The notes: generated from the sequence alone by a model not told the origin. A DNA stretch of 64,000 nt from Cellulomonas soli (GCF_013409305.1 NZ_JACBZJ010000001.1:1426001-1490000); one strand, 5' to 3'; counted from the stretch's first letter, positions 1 to 8,654 are shown. Made by a program: numbers and translations.

Positions 1-2
1 TG

Positions 3-1421
3 ACCGCGACGATCCGGGCGCTGCCCAAACCCGTGCGCGTGCAGCTGGTGCCGGCGCCCGACGTCGCGGCGGCGGTCGACGCATGGATGGACGAGCACCT
101 GGCGTCGTGGGAGGACACGGTGCGCGCCGGGGACGCCGCACCCTCGTTCCACGACGCGTTCCGACAGGCCGTCCGCTCGATGCGTGATGTGGACGTGCCC
201 GAGGACGCGTTCGACGACACGAAGCTGCCCGCGCACCTGCGGATGACGTTCCGGGTGGTCGGCGACCGCGGCGGGGTGGTCGACGACGGCAAGGACCTGC
301 TGGTGCTGCAACGACGCCACGCGGCACGCGCGCAGGACGCGGTCTCCTCGGCGGTCCGGACCGCGCTGCGGGCGGCGATGGAGGAGGCCACGGTCGACGC
401 CTCCACGACGGCGGCCGACTCGGGCAGGTCCGGGGACGGGACGTCCGCGAGCGCCGGGAGCGGTCCGTCCGGTGCCGCCCGTCCGGTCGCACCCTCGAGC
501 CCGCCGCCACCCGCGGCCGTCGAGCGCACGGTCGTCACCTCGTGGGCCGACGTGCCCGGCGGCACGCTGCCCGAGGTCGTCGAGACCAGCGGCCAAGGCG
601 GTGTCGTCGTGCGCGCGTTCCCCACGCTCGTCGAGGAGGGCACGTCCGTGGCGCTGCGGGCCCTGGCGGACGAGCAGCGGGTCGCCGGCGCCCACCGGCT
701 CGGCCTGCGTCGCCTGCTGCTGACCGAGACCGCCCTGGCCTCCGCCCGCATCACCACGCGGTGGACCGGGACGCAGGCCCTCGCCCTGGCCGCGAGCCCG
801 TACCCCAGCACGCAGGCGCTGGTCGCCGACGTGCAGCTGGCGGCCGTCGACCGGCTGATGAGCACGCACCTGGCCGGCGCGGACGCCACGACCGTGCGCG
901 ACGCCGAGACGTACGCGGCCCTGCGGACCGCGGTGCGCGCAGGCCTGGAGGACGCCGTGCACGCCGTGGTCACCGACCTCGTCGCCGTGCTGGTCGCCTG
1001 GCGGGAGCTCGACGCGCAGGTGCGCGGCACGAGCAGCCTCGCCCTGCTCGCCACGTTGCAGGACGTCCGCGCCCAGTCCGCCGACCTGGTGCACGACGGC
1101 TTCGTCTCCGAGGTCGGCGCGGACCGTCTGCCGCACCTGGCCCGCTACCTGCGCGCCGCCGCCTACCGGCTGACGAAGGCCGCCGACAACCCGGTCCGGG
1201 ACGGCGACCTGGCCTGGCAGGTGCAGGAGTCCGCCGACCTGCTCGCGGCGGCCGTCGCGAAGGCCCGCACGGCCACGCCGGACCCGGCGCGGGACGCGGC
1301 TCTCGACGACGTGCGGTGGATGGTCGAGGAGCTGCGGGTCAGCCTGTTCGCGCAGCAGCTCGGCACGCCAGGGCCGATCTCGCCGACCCGGATCCGCAAG
1401 GCCCTCGCCTCGCTCGGCTGA
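3..1421 (+). CDS. hrpA: HrpA-type ATP-dependent RNA helicase, C-terminal part (5' end outside window)
   Basis: The reading frame is open from the first bases of the window to the stop at 1419-1421, so only the last 472 or so residues are present. The segment begins with the LPKPVR...LVPAP motif typical of the DUF3418 region that follows the DEAH helicase core and OB fold in HrpA, and carries the LPAHLRMTFRVV signature a little further on. A Pro/Ser/Ala-rich low-complexity insert lies near residues 140-165. HrpA is a cytoplasmic DEAH-box helicase acting on RNA and stalled ribosomes. The helicase motifs themselves are not visible here; the assignment rests on the C-terminal domain alone. Confidence 0.85.
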   Translation, partial: TATIRALPKPVRVQLVPAPDVAAAVDAWMDEHLASWEDTVRAGDAAPSFHDAFRQAVRSMRDVDVPEDAFDDTKLPAHLRMTFRVVGDRGGVVDDGKDLLVLQRRHAARAQDAVSSAVRTALRAAMEEATVDASTTAADSGRSGDGTSASAGSGPSGAARPVAPSSPPPPAAVERTVVTSWADVPGGTLPEVVETSGQGGVVVRAFPTLVEEGTSVALRALADEQRVAGAHRLGLRRLLLTETALASARITTRWTGTQALALAASPYPSTQALVADVQLAAVDRLMSTHLAGADATTVRDAETYAALRTAVRAGLEDAVHAVVTDLVAVLVAWRELDAQVRGTSSLALLATLQDVRAQSADLVHDGFVSEVGADRLPHLARYLRAAAYRLTKAADNPVRDGDLAWQVQESADLLAAAVAKARTATPDPARDAALDDVRWMVEELRVSLFAQQLGTPGPISPTRIRKALASLG

Positions 1422-1451
1422 TCCGGACCGGCACAGCCGGGGCGGACGCCG

Positions 1452-1883
1452 TCAGGGCGCCAGCAGCGTGCGCCCGTCCTCGGTGATCGGCCAGGACGGG
1501 TTGTGCGCGATCTCCCAGCAGTGCCCGTCGGGGTCGGCGAACAGCCCGTTGTACCCGCCCCAGAAAGTCGCCGCGCCCGCGCGCAGCAGGGTCGCGCCCG
1601 CGTCGACCGCCTCCTGCAGCACCGCGTCGACCTCGGCGGGGCTGCGCACGTTGTGGGCGAGCGTGATGCCGCCCCAGCCGCCGGTGTCGCTCACCCCGGT
1701 GTCCTCCGCGAGCGCCGCGCGGCTCCAGAGGGCGACCACGATGCCGCCGGCCTGGATGAACACGATGTCGGCCTCGTCGTTGCCGAGGTCGGCGCGCGAG
1801 CGCCAGCCGAGCGCCGCGTAGAAGGCGTGCGCGCGCGGCACGTCCGCCACGCCGAGGGTCACCAGGGACAGTCGTTGCTCCAT
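1452..1883 (-). CDS. VOC family (glyoxalase/bleomycin resistance-like) protein
   Basis: A 143-residue single VOC domain. It opens with MEQRLSLVTLGVADVPRA, the usual first beta strand, and closes with FADPDGHCWEIAHNP, the conserved metal-ligand Glu region of the second beta-alpha-beta-beta-beta repeat. The ATG at 1883 was preferred because the upstream in-frame extension is Arg-rich and looks like antisense of the neighbouring repeat. VOC proteins are small dimeric metalloenzymes or binding proteins; substrate cannot be told from sequence. It is convergent with the hrpA end and lies just downstream of the lipoprotein array on the same strand. Confidence 0.85.
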   Translation of the reverse strand: MEQRLSLVTLGVADVPRAHAFYAALGWRSRADLGNDEADIVFIQAGGIVVALWSRAALAEDTGVSDTGGWGGITLAHNVRSPAEVDAVLQEAVDAGATLLRAGAATFWGGYNGLFADPDGHCWEIAHNPSWPITEDGRTLLAP

Positions 1884-1981
1884 GCCGTCGACCGTAGGCG
1901 CCCGGTCCGACACGGTCACCCGACCGCCCGTCCCCCGCCTACCGGTCCGCCGCGTGCCGGGCCCGGACATCGCAACTAGTC

Positions 1982-2305
1982 CTACTCGTCGTAGTCGAGG
2001 GTGCCGTCCTCGTTGACCACCAGACGCCAGTCGGGACACGCGGGCTTCTCGACCCGCCCGACGAGGTCCCCGTCCTCGGTCTTGACCACTATCGCCGTCC
2101 CCAGGCACTCCTCCGTCGCGACTTCGTTGACCGAGTCGCTGGAGACGACCACGTCGTAGGGGCCGCCGGCGCCTTCGAGTGTGATGACTACGGTCTCGTC
2201 GAGCCGGCTCCTGAAGTACACCGCGGAGTAGCCGGCGTCGTAGACGCACCCGGTCAAGAGCCCGAGCGCCACGATGCCTCCCCGGACCGCGATGTGGGGC
2301 CTCAT
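1982..2305 (-). CDS. Small lipoprotein, array paralogue 1
   Basis: 107 residues. A short basic N-terminus and hydrophobic stretch end in the lipobox LLTGC at about residue 20, so it should be exported and lipid-anchored on the outer face of the membrane. The mature part is about 87 residues, acidic, with the family core VVKTEDGDLVGRVEKPACPD and the C-terminal block RLVVNEDGTLDY. Four Cys including the lipobox Cys are expected; a Cys pair (EECLG and PACPD) could form a disulfide. An AGGAGG ribosome-binding site lies 8 bases before ATG 2305. This copy diverges most in the middle (YFRSRLDET rather than SYENRLD). I do not recognise the family. Confidence 0.85.
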   Translation of the reverse strand: MRPHIAVRGGIVALGLLTGCVYDAGYSAVYFRSRLDETVVITLEGAGGPYDVVVSSDSVNEVATEECLGTAIVVKTEDGDLVGRVEKPACPDWRLVVNEDGTLDYDE

Positions 2306-2342
2306 GTCGGCACCTCCTCGTCGGGTCGTGCTCGCTTCATCG

Positions 2343-2455
2343 TCATCGTGGTTCGGACCGCTCTTCCGGGGTGCTCGCGGTGGTGGTGGGGGTGGTGTGG
2401 GTGAGGTCGGAGATGGCGAAGATGCCCACGGCACCGCCGGGGTTGGGTGGGGCAC
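2343..2455 (-). pseudogene. Orphan C-terminal fragment, copy 1 (shortest)
   Basis: Reading the minus strand gives NPGGAVGIFAISDLTHTT followed by a Pro/Thr-rich tail and a stop at 2343. The match to the other two copies stops abruptly at about 2455, immediately at the stop codon of the upstream lipoprotein gene, so the fragment has no start of its own. It looks like a duplication endpoint rather than a gene. Confidence 0.65.
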
Positions 2456-2787
2456 TAGTCCTGTTCGGCGTAGTCGAGGGTGCCGTCCTCGTTGACGACC
2501 AGGCGCCAGTCGGGGCACGCGGGCTTCTCGACCCGCCCGACCAGGTCCCCGTCCTCGGTCTTGACCACGATCGCCGTCCCCTTGCACTCGTCGATCGCGA
2601 GCTCGTTGTACGAACTGCCGCCGACGACCACCTCGTTCGGCGTGCCTGCGCCTTCGAGTGTGATGACGACGGTGTCGTCGAGCCGGTTCTCGTAGGACAC
2701 CGCGGTGTAGCCCGCGTCGTAGACGCACCCGGACAGGAGCCCGATCACCGCAAGGCATCCGGCGGCGGCCGCTGATCGCCGTGTCAC
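2455..2787 (-). CDS. Small lipoprotein, array paralogue 2
   Basis: 110 residues with a signal peptide ending in GLLSGC at about residue 21. The mature part is nearly identical to paralogue 3 over the TVVITLEGAGTPN block and the VVKTEDGDLVGRV block. Its N-terminus (MTRRSAAAAG) and the upstream DNA differ from the other three copies: there is no tail fragment and no perfect AGGAGGTGCC block in front. It may therefore have captured a different upstream region during duplication and depend on readthrough from paralogue 3, whose stop lies 55 bases upstream. Function unknown. Confidence 0.8.
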   Translation of the reverse strand: MTRRSAAAAGCLAVIGLLSGCVYDAGYTAVSYENRLDDTVVITLEGAGTPNEVVVGGSSYNELAIDECKGTAIVVKTEDGDLVGRVEKPACPDWRLVVNEDGTLDYAEQD

Positions 2788-2842
2788 GACGACAGTCCGA
2801 GGATGCGGGCGATCCGCCGCGTGCCGAGCCCGGACATCGGAG

Positions 2843-3175
2843 CTAGTCCTGTTCGTCGTAGTCGAGGGTGCCGTCCTCGTTGACCACCAGACGCCAGTCG
2901 GGGCACGCGGGCTTCTCCACCCGCCCGACCAGGTCGCCGTCCTCGGTCTTGACCACGATCGCCGTCCCCTTGCACTCGTCTGTCGCGAGCTCGTTGTACG
3001 AGTTGTTGCCGCCGACGACCACCTTGTTCGGCGTGCCTGCGCCTTCGAGTGTGATGACGACGGTGTCCGCGAGCCGGTTCTCGTAGGACACCTTCGGGTA
3101 GCCGGCGTCGTAGACGCACCCGGTCAGGAGTCCGAGCGCTGCAAGGCCTCCCAGGGCCGCGATGTGTCGTTTCAA
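2843..3175 (-). CDS. Small lipoprotein, array paralogue 3
   Basis: 110 residues, lipobox LLTGC at about residue 20, then VYDAGYPKVSYENRL and the common core. AGGAGGTGCC precedes ATG 3175 at good spacing. Compared with paralogue 2 it has one extra Asn in the VVVGGNNSYNEL loop, showing small indels between copies. As in the others, a conserved Cys in DECKG and a conserved Cys in PACPD flank the core. Likely an envelope-anchored protein of unknown role. Start is fixed by the signal peptide and the ribosome-binding site. Confidence 0.85.
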   Translation of the reverse strand: MKRHIAALGGLAALGLLTGCVYDAGYPKVSYENRLADTVVITLEGAGTPNKVVVGGNNSYNELATDECKGTAIVVKTEDGDLVGRVEKPACPDWRLVVNEDGTLDYDEQD

Positions 3176-3222
3176 GCCGGCACCTCCTCGTCGAGTCGTG
3201 CTCGCTTCATGATCATCGTGGT

Positions 3223-3435
3223 TCAGACCGCGCTTCCTGGGGTGCTCGCGGTGGTGGGGGTTGTGTGGGTGAGGTCGGAGATGGCGAAGATGCCCACGGC
3301 GCCGCCGGGGTTGATGGGTTCGGCCAGGGCGTAGAGGGCCGGGTCGATGTCACCGATAGCGTTCAGGGCGGCGCTGCTGGTGCGGGTCACGCCGACGTCG
3401 AGGGTGAAGGACGGCGCGGTCGGAGATGCGCGCAT
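3223..3435 (-). pseudogene. Orphan C-terminal fragment, copy 2
   Basis: An open frame of 70 codons with a possible ATG at 3435, matching copy 3 from TSSAALNAIGDIDPALYAL to SDLTHTT and then ending in a Thr/Ser-rich tail. No ribosome-binding site is evident in front of the ATG, and homology to the copy at 3815-3975 begins inside the frame (about 3395), so I read it as the duplicated 3' end of an ancestral gene. It could still be expressed as a small protein. It ends 48 bases before the start of paralogue 3. Confidence 0.55.
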
Positions 3436-3440
3436 CGCTG

Positions 3441-3767
3441 CTAGTCCTCGGTGTAGTCGAGGGTGCCGTCGTCGTTGACCACCAGGGACCAGTCAGGGCA
3501 CGCGGGTTCCTCGACCCGCCCGACCAGGTCGCCGTCCTCGGTCTTGACCACGATCGCCGTCCCCAGGCACTCGTCGGTCCCGAGCGAGTTGGACGAGTCG
3601 CCGCCGACGACCACCTCATACGGCCCGCCTGCGCCTTCGAGCGTGACGAGGACGGTCTGGTCGAGCCGGTTCTCGTAGGTCACCTGCGGTCTTGCCGCGT
3701 CGTAGACGCACCCGGTCAGGAGCCCGAGCGCGGTCAGGCATCCCACGGTTGCGATCTGTCGCTTCAT
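3441..3767 (-). CDS. Small lipoprotein, array paralogue 4
   Basis: 108 residues with lipobox LLTGC at about residue 20. It is the first of the four in transcription order. The core differs slightly from the others (EEPACPDWSLVVNDDG rather than EKPACPDWRLVVNEDG) and the region after the lipobox is VYDAARPQVTYENRLDQ. AGGAGGTGCC precedes ATG 3767. The signal peptide, two conserved Cys and acidic mature part suggest a lipid-anchored envelope protein; no enzyme motif is visible. Confidence 0.85.
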   Translation of the reverse strand: MKRQIATVGCLTALGLLTGCVYDAARPQVTYENRLDQTVLVTLEGAGGPYEVVVGGDSSNSLGTDECLGTAIVVKTEDGDLVGRVEEPACPDWSLVVNDDGTLDYTED

Positions 3768-3814
3768 GCCGGCACCTCCTCGTCGGGTCGTACTCGCTTC
3801 ATGGTCATGATGGT

Positions 3815-3990
3815 TCAGGCCGGGCTCGCTGCGCTGCTGCTGGTGGTGGTGTGGGTGAGGTCGGAGATGGCGAAGATGCCCACGGCACCGCCGGGGCCGC
3901 GGGGTTCGGCCAGGGCGTAGAGCGCCGGGTCGATGTCACCGATGGCCGCCAGGGCGGCGCTGCTGGTGCGGATCGCTCCCTTGTTCGAGC
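3815..3990 (-). pseudogene. Orphan C-terminal fragment, copy 3 (longest)
   Basis: Minus-strand frame encoding RTSSAALAAIGDIDPALY...GGAVGIFAISDLTHTT and a Ser/Ala tail, stop at 3815, 48 bases before the ATG of paralogue 4. The frame stays open further upstream to about 4078 but that part (GRPGDFLAPGRRTVLG) resembles no copy and lacks a convincing start. It looks like the truncated 3' end of the gene that once preceded the lipoprotein. The rest of 3768-4138 holds only this and the upstream region of tag. Confidence 0.55.
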
Positions 3991-4138
3991 AGCCCCCTGA
4001 CCAGGCCCGACGCCCCGAACCTAGAACCGTGCGCCGTCCAGGAGCCAGGAAGTCACCCGGCCGGCCCAGCGTCGCCACGCACCAGGCGTCGTCCTGTCCT
4101 GCCCGTCGCCTGTCAGTGACTCAGGGCAGGATCGGACG

Positions 4139-4720
4139 ATGGACGTCGACCCGCACCGGACACCGCGCTGCTTCGGCGACGGCGACCCCCTCTACGAGCG
4201 CTACCACGACGAGGAGTGGGGCGTCCCCGTGCACGACGAGCACGCGCTGTACGAGCGGCTCGCGCTCGAGGGCTTCCAGTCGGGGCTCGCGTGGATCACC
4301 GTCCTGCGCAAACGAGAGTCGTTCCGGGCGGCGTTCGCCGGGTTCGACCCGGTGGTGGTCGCGGACTACGACGAGCACGACGTCGAGCGGCTCCTGGGTG
4401 ACGCCGGGATCATCCGGCACCGCGGCAAGATCGAGGCGACGATCTCGAACGCCCATGCGCTCGTCGCGCTGCACGAGGCCGGTCGCACGCTCGACGAGGT
4501 GCTGTGGTCGTTCGCGCCGCCGGTCGGCGCCCGCGTGCGGCCGACGACGTGGCGGGACGTGCCGTCGGTGACGGACGGGTCGAAGGCCATGGCCAAGGAG
4601 CTGCGTCGGCTCGGCTTCCGTTTCGTCGGCCCGACGACCGCCTACGCGGCGATGCAGGCGTGCGGACTGGTGGACGACCACCTGGCGAGCTGCCCGGTGG
4701 TGCGCCCCGCCGCGGCCTGA
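4139..4720 (+). CDS. tag: DNA-3-methyladenine glycosylase I
   Basis: 193 residues, the usual length for Tag. It removes 3-methyladenine from alkylated DNA, the first step of base excision repair. The N-terminal RCFGDGDPLYERYHDEEWG block and the C-terminal MQACGLVDDHLASC block supply the Cys/His zinc ligands of the family (Cys near residue 11, His near 23, His and Cys near 181 and 185). The GFQSGLAWITVLRKRESF segment is the helix-hairpin-helix neighbourhood with the conserved catalytic-pocket Glu/Trp. ATG 4139 starts the conserved region directly. It stands alone between the lipoprotein array and a small hypothetical gene. Confidence 0.95.
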   Translation: MDVDPHRTPRCFGDGDPLYERYHDEEWGVPVHDEHALYERLALEGFQSGLAWITVLRKRESFRAAFAGFDPVVVADYDEHDVERLLGDAGIIRHRGKIEATISNAHALVALHEAGRTLDEVLWSFAPPVGARVRPTTWRDVPSVTDGSKAMAKELRRLGFRFVGPTTAYAAMQACGLVDDHLASCPVVRPAAA

Positions 4721-4805
4721 CGTCACCCGTTTGCCGCACGACTTGCGGGGTGATTGTTCCGCGCGGTTCCTGGCCGTCCACGGGCTCTCTGCTTAGAGTG
4801 CGGCC

Positions 4806-5030
4806 ATGACCGACGTGCCCGAGCCCGCAGGCTGCCCGCCGGCCGACCGGGACGTGCAGAAGGTGCTGCGCGGCGAGTCGGTCGCCGACGCCAAGGACGT
4901 CGAGGTGCTGGCCGCGGTGCAGGACGCCCTGCTGTCGGTGCCGGCCGGCTCTCCGACCTCGTGGTTCGAGGTGCCGAAGCAGCGTCGGCCGAAGCTCGGC
5001 GGCGACCTGACGCAGCGTCGTACGAGCTGA
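4806..5030 (+). CDS. Small hypothetical protein, probably leaderless mRNA
   Basis: 74 residues, no signal peptide or membrane segment. The first half is acidic (DRDVQKVLRGESVADAKDVE), the second half is basic and ends KLGGDLTQRRTS. I do not recognise a family. A TAGAGT -10 hexamer at 4794-4799 sits six bases before the ATG, so transcription would start at or next to the A of the start codon, which is typical of leaderless actinobacterial genes and supports both the start and the reality of the gene. It lies between tag and the metF leader region. Confidence 0.65.
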   Translation: MTDVPEPAGCPPADRDVQKVLRGESVADAKDVEVLAAVQDALLSVPAGSPTSWFEVPKQRRPKLGGDLTQRRTS

Positions 5031-5149
5031 CGCACCACCGCCAGGGACGCGCCTCCCGGGCGTTGTCCTCCGGACGGACCGCTCCGCGACCCCACCTGTC
5101 TCGCATGCCGAGCCTGGTTGCCCACGATGTGATCGTCGTTCTACCATCG

Positions 5150-5250
5150 GCACAACCATCCAGAGCGGCCGAGAGACCTGGCTCGTCGACGCCGCAGCAA
5201 CCCCCCTCATGACGAGGGTGTGGGTGCTTCCGCCAGGGTCGATGGAGTTG
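5150..5250 (+). ncRNA. SAM-I (S-box) riboswitch ahead of metF-metE
   Basis: The segment has the S-box order of conserved elements: CCATCCAGAGCGG at the 5' side, GAGAGACCTGGC, the GCAGCAACC core, GGGTGCTTCCGCCAGG, and a closing GTCGATGGAG. CCATC (5156-5160) pairs with GATGG (5241-5245) as helix P1. Genes downstream are metF and metE, the expected targets. Binding of S-adenosylmethionine should stabilise P1 and lower expression. The subtype could be argued (other actinobacteria use SAM-IV for similar genes), but the overall order fits SAM-I best. Confidence 0.82.
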
Positions 5251-5253
5251 ACG

Positions 5254-5301
5254 ATGAACGACCCCGCAGTCTGTCGCACCCCCCGGGCCGGCCGGCGATG
5301 A
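5254..5301 (+). CDS. Candidate 15-codon leader ORF coupled to metF
   Basis: ATG 5254 opens a 15-residue frame ([15 protein letters not shown]) whose TGA at 5299-5301 overlaps the metF ATG (5298-5300) as ATGA. GGAG at 5244-5247 is well spaced for this ATG and lies directly on the 3' strand of the riboswitch helix P1. metF itself has no good ribosome-binding site. A longer start at ATG 5242 is possible. Reading is by inspection; no homologue is known to me. Confidence 0.4.
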   Translation: MNDPAVCRTPRAGRR

Positions 5302-6263
5302 GCGCCGCGACCGCCACGGCCCCCCGCGCCCTCACCGCACCGGTCGACCGCCCGACCGTCTCGTTCGAGCTCTTCCCCCCGCGCAACCCGGATGCCGCCC
5401 CCAAGCTCTGGGCGACGATCCAGGCGCTGGAGTCGGCGCGCCCCGACTTCGTCTCGGTGACGTACGGCGCGTCTGGCCGCACCCGGCAGACCACCCGCCA
5501 GCTCGTCCGGCGGCTGCTGCGCGAGACGTCGCTCAACCCGATCGCCCACCTGACCTGCGTGGACAGCTCGCGTGAGGAGACCACGACGATCGTCGAGGAG
5601 TTCCTCGACGAGGGCGTCCGCTCGTTCCTGGCGCTGCGCGGCGACCCGCCCGCCGACGCCGTCGACTGGCACCCGCACCCCCAGGGCCTGCACACCGCCG
5701 CCGACCTCGTCGAGCTGCTCCGCGAGATCGAAGGGCGGCGTTGCGCCGTCTCACCCGCGCAGGCCGTGCGCGCCACGGTGCGCCCGTTGTCGGTGGCCGT
5801 CGCCGCGTTCCCGCGCGGCAACCACGCCACGGGCGGCACGCGCGCGCAGGACGTCGCCTCGCTGCTCGCCAAGCAGCAGGCCGGCGCCGACTTCGCGATC
5901 ACGCAGGTGTTCTTCGAGGCCGACGCCTACCTGGGCCTGGTGGCCGAGGCCCGCGAGGCCGGGGTCACCATCCCGATCATCCCGGGGATCATCCCGACCA
6001 CCGACCCCGACCGCCTGCTGCGCGTGCAGGACCTCACCGGTGTGCCCGTGCCGCGCGCCCTGCTCGACGTGCTCGGTGGCGCGGACGACGAGACCGAGCG
6101 ACACCGCCGCGGCATCCGCGCGTGCGTGGACCTGGTCAACGGCGTGCTCGACGGCGGCGCCCCCGGCGTGCACGTCTACACGTTCAACCAGCACCGCGCC
6201 GCACTCGACCTGCTCGAAGGAGCCCACCTGGGCGGCTCCGGCGAGGCACGACAGCCCCTCTGA
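5298..6263 (+). CDS. metF: 5,10-methylenetetrahydrofolate reductase
   Basis: 321 residues from ATG 5298. MetF is an FAD-dependent TIM-barrel enzyme reducing 5,10-methylene-THF to 5-methyl-THF, the methyl donor used by MetE next door. Visible family motifs are [12 protein letters not shown] near the N-terminus (catalytic Glu), [21 protein letters not shown], the [14 protein letters not shown] block and [16 protein letters not shown] 5298 was chosen because an in-frame extension to GTG 5220 would run back through the riboswitch. No clear ribosome-binding site precedes it; translation may be coupled to the leader ORF. metE follows 32 bases later. Confidence 0.95.
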   Translation: MSAATATAPRALTAPVDRPTVSFELFPPRNPDAAPKLWATIQALESARPDFVSVTYGASGRTRQTTRQLVRRLLRETSLNPIAHLTCVDSSREETTTIVEEFLDEGVRSFLALRGDPPADAVDWHPHPQGLHTAADLVELLREIEGRRCAVSPAQAVRATVRPLSVAVAAFPRGNHATGGTRAQDVASLLAKQQAGADFAITQVFFEADAYLGLVAEAREAGVTIPIIPGIIPTTDPDRLLRVQDLTGVPVPRALLDVLGGADDETERHRRGIRACVDLVNGVLDGGAPGVHVYTFNQHRAALDLLEGAHLGGSGEARQPL

Positions 6264-6295
6264 CCCCCGGCAGCACTGACCGCAAGGAACACGAC

Positions 6296-8632
6296 ATGAC
6301 CACCAGCACCACCCCCGTCTTCCCCGCGGGCTCCGTCCTCGGCTACCCGCGCATCGGCCCGCGCCGCGAGCTCAAGAAGGCCATCGAGGCGTTCTGGGCC
6401 GGGCGGTCCTCGGCCGACGAGGTCGAGGCCGTCGCCGCCGACCTGCGCCGCCGCACGCGCAACCGCCTGGTCGAGCTGGGCCTGCCGAAGGACTCCCCCG
6501 CCATCCCGTCGGCGTTCTCGTTCTACGACCACGTGCTCGACGCGACCGCCGTCGTCGGTGCGGTGCCCGCCCGGTTCGCCGACCTGGTCGACGCGCAGGG
6601 CCGCCTGGACCTCGCCGGGTACTCCACGGTCGCGCGTGGCCGCGGGGACGACCTGCCGCTCGAGATGACCAAGTGGTTCGACACGAACTACCACTACCTG
6701 GTCCCCGAGATCGGCCCGGAGACGGCGTTCCGCTACGCGAGCACCCGCCCGGTCGCCGAGTTCACCGAGGCGCTGTCCGAGGGTGTGCTGACCCGCCCCG
6801 TGATCGTCGGCCCCGTGACCTACCTGGCGCTGGCCAAGGCCACCGACGGCGCCGGCGAGGGCTTCCTGCCCATCGACCGGCTCGCCGACATCCTCCCCGT
6901 GTACGTCGCGCTGCTGCGCGACCTGGCCGCCGCGGGCGCCACCTGGGTGCAGCTCGAGGAGCCCGCGCTGGTCTCCGACTCGATCGACGTGCCCGCCGAC
7001 CGCCTGCTCGCCGCGGTGACCGAGGCCTACCGCGTGCTGGCCACCGAGCTGACCGCGCCCGAGCGCCCGGCGATCTTCGTCGCCGCTCCGTACGGCGACC
7101 TCGGCGCGGCGCTGCCCGTGCTCGCCGCGACCGACGTCGAGGCGATCGGCATCGACCTGGTCCGCGGCGACGTCCCCACGGCCGCCGTGCCCGGCCTGGA
7201 GACGAAGACCCTGGTCGCCGGGGTGATCGACGGCCACAACATCTGGCGTGCCGACCTCGACGCCAAGCTGGCGATCCTCGAGCAGCTGGAGAACCTGGGT
7301 GCGGCCGCCGTCGCGGTCGGCACGTCCACGTCGCTGTTCCACGTGCCGCACGACACCGCCGACGAGCCGCAGCTCGACCCGACGCTCGTGTCCTGGCTGG
7401 CGTTCGCCGACCAGAAGGTCACCGAAGTCGTCACGCTCGCCGAGGGCCTCACCGAGGGCCGCGAGGCGATCCACGAGCAGCTGCTCGCCGCCTCCGACGC
7501 CGTCCGTACGCGCGCCACCGCCCCCGGCGTCGTGCGCCCCGAGGTCCGTGACCGCGTCGCCGCACTCGACGAGGACGCGTTCCACCGCGGCGAGTTCGCC
7601 GCCCGCAAGGCCGCGCAGGCCGCGCGCCTGAACCTGCCGCCGCTGCCCACGACGACCATCGGCTCGTTCCCGCAGACCCCGGAGATCCGCAAGGCCCGCG
7701 CCGCGTTCGGCAAGGGCGAGCTGACCGCCGAGCAGTACGAGGACGAGATGAAGGCGGAGATCCGCCGCGTCGTCGAGCTGCAGGAGAAGATCGGCATCGA
7801 CGTCCTCGTGCACGGCGAGCCCGAGCGCAACGACATGGTCCAGTACTTCGCGGAGAACCTCGACGGGTTCGCCGTCACCGCCAACGGCTGGGTGCAGTCC
7901 TACGGCTCGCGCTGCACGCGTCCGTCGATCCTGTGGGGCGACGTGTCCCGCCCTGCACCCATCACGGTCGCCTGGTCGGAGTACACGCAGTCGCTCACGC
8001 AGAAGCCGGTCAAGGGCATGCTCACCGGCCCGGTGACGATCCTCGCGTGGTCGTTCGTGCGCGACGACCAGCCGCTCGGCGCGACCGCCAACCAGGTCGC
8101 CCTGGCCCTGCGCGACGAGATCGCCGACCTCGAGGACGCCGGCATCGCCATCGTGCAGGTCGACGAGCCCGCCCTGCGCGAGCTGCTCCCCCTGCGCGAG
8201 GCCGACCAGGCCGCCTACCTCGACTGGTCGGTGCGCTCGTTCCGCCTGTCGACCGCCGGGGTCCGTGAGGACACGCAGATCCACACGCACCTGTGCTACT
8301 CCGAGTTCGGCGAGATCATCGACGCGATCGACGGTCTCGACGCCGACGTCACCTCGATCGAGGCCGCCCGCTCGAAGATGGAGATCCTCGGCGACATCCA
8401 CGCCGCCGGCTACCCGCGTGCCGTCGGCCCGGGCGTCTACGACATCCACTCCCCGCGGGTGCCGTCCGAGACCGAGATCACCGAGCTGCTCACCGCGGCC
8501 GTCAAGGCGATCGACGTCGACCAGCTCTGGGTCAACCCCGACTGCGGCCTGAAGACCCGCCGCTACGAGGAGGTCACCCCGTCCCTGGAGCGCATCCAGG
8601 CGGCGACCCTGGCGGTCCGCGCGACGCTCTGA
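6296..8632 (+). CDS. metE: Cobalamin-independent methionine synthase
   Basis: 778 residues, normal for MetE, which transfers the methyl group of 5-methyltetrahydropteroyl-triglutamate to homocysteine. The N-terminal half starts with [16 protein letters not shown]; the catalytic C-terminal half starts near [18 protein letters not shown]. Zinc ligands are visible in HTHLCYSEF and in the final NPDCGLKTR motif, with VDEPALRE supplying the homocysteine-site acid. AAGGA lies 8 bases before the ATG. Cotranscription with metF under the SAM riboswitch is likely. A strong hairpin follows the stop. Confidence 0.97.
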   Translation: MTTSTTPVFPAGSVLGYPRIGPRRELKKAIEAFWAGRSSADEVEAVAADLRRRTRNRLVELGLPKDSPAIPSAFSFYDHVLDATAVVGAVPARFADLVDAQGRLDLAGYSTVARGRGDDLPLEMTKWFDTNYHYLVPEIGPETAFRYASTRPVAEFTEALSEGVLTRPVIVGPVTYLALAKATDGAGEGFLPIDRLADILPVYVALLRDLAAAGATWVQLEEPALVSDSIDVPADRLLAAVTEAYRVLATELTAPERPAIFVAAPYGDLGAALPVLAATDVEAIGIDLVRGDVPTAAVPGLETKTLVAGVIDGHNIWRADLDAKLAILEQLENLGAAAVAVGTSTSLFHVPHDTADEPQLDPTLVSWLAFADQKVTEVVTLAEGLTEGREAIHEQLLAASDAVRTRATAPGVVRPEVRDRVAALDEDAFHRGEFAARKAAQAARLNLPPLPTTTIGSFPQTPEIRKARAAFGKGELTAEQYEDEMKAEIRRVVELQEKIGIDVLVHGEPERNDMVQYFAENLDGFAVTANGWVQSYGSRCTRPSILWGDVSRPAPITVAWSEYTQSLTQKPVKGMLTGPVTILAWSFVRDDQPLGATANQVALALRDEIADLEDAGIAIVQVDEPALRELLPLREADQAAYLDWSVRSFRLSTAGVREDTQIHTHLCYSEFGEIIDAIDGLDADVTSIEAARSKMEILGDIHAAGYPRAVGPGVYDIHSPRVPSETEITELLTAAVKAIDVDQLWVNPDCGLKTRRYEEVTPSLERIQAATLAVRATL

Positions 8633-8654
8633 CGCGCACCCGCCCACGACCCGG

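Larger units (their letters stand above)
1948..4000 (-). repeat. Tandem array of paralogous lipoprotein genes and orphan C-terminal fragments
   Basis: Four closely related small lipoprotein genes lie head to tail on the minus strand (starts at 3767, 3175, 2787 and 2305). Three are preceded by a repeated fragment encoding the tail motif GGAVGIFAISDLTHTT, ending 38-48 bases upstream of the lipoprotein ATG, and by a shared AGGAGGTGCC ribosome-binding block. The 3' flanks of the copies ending at 1982 and 2843 also match (the CGCGTGCC.GCCCGGACATCG block). The unit [tail fragment + spacer + lipoprotein] has therefore been duplicated several times. Boundaries are approximate. Confidence 0.85.

Noticed and set aside
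5220..5297. Longer metF start at GTG 5220
   Set aside because: It lies inside the riboswitch aptamer and its residues do not resemble MetF.
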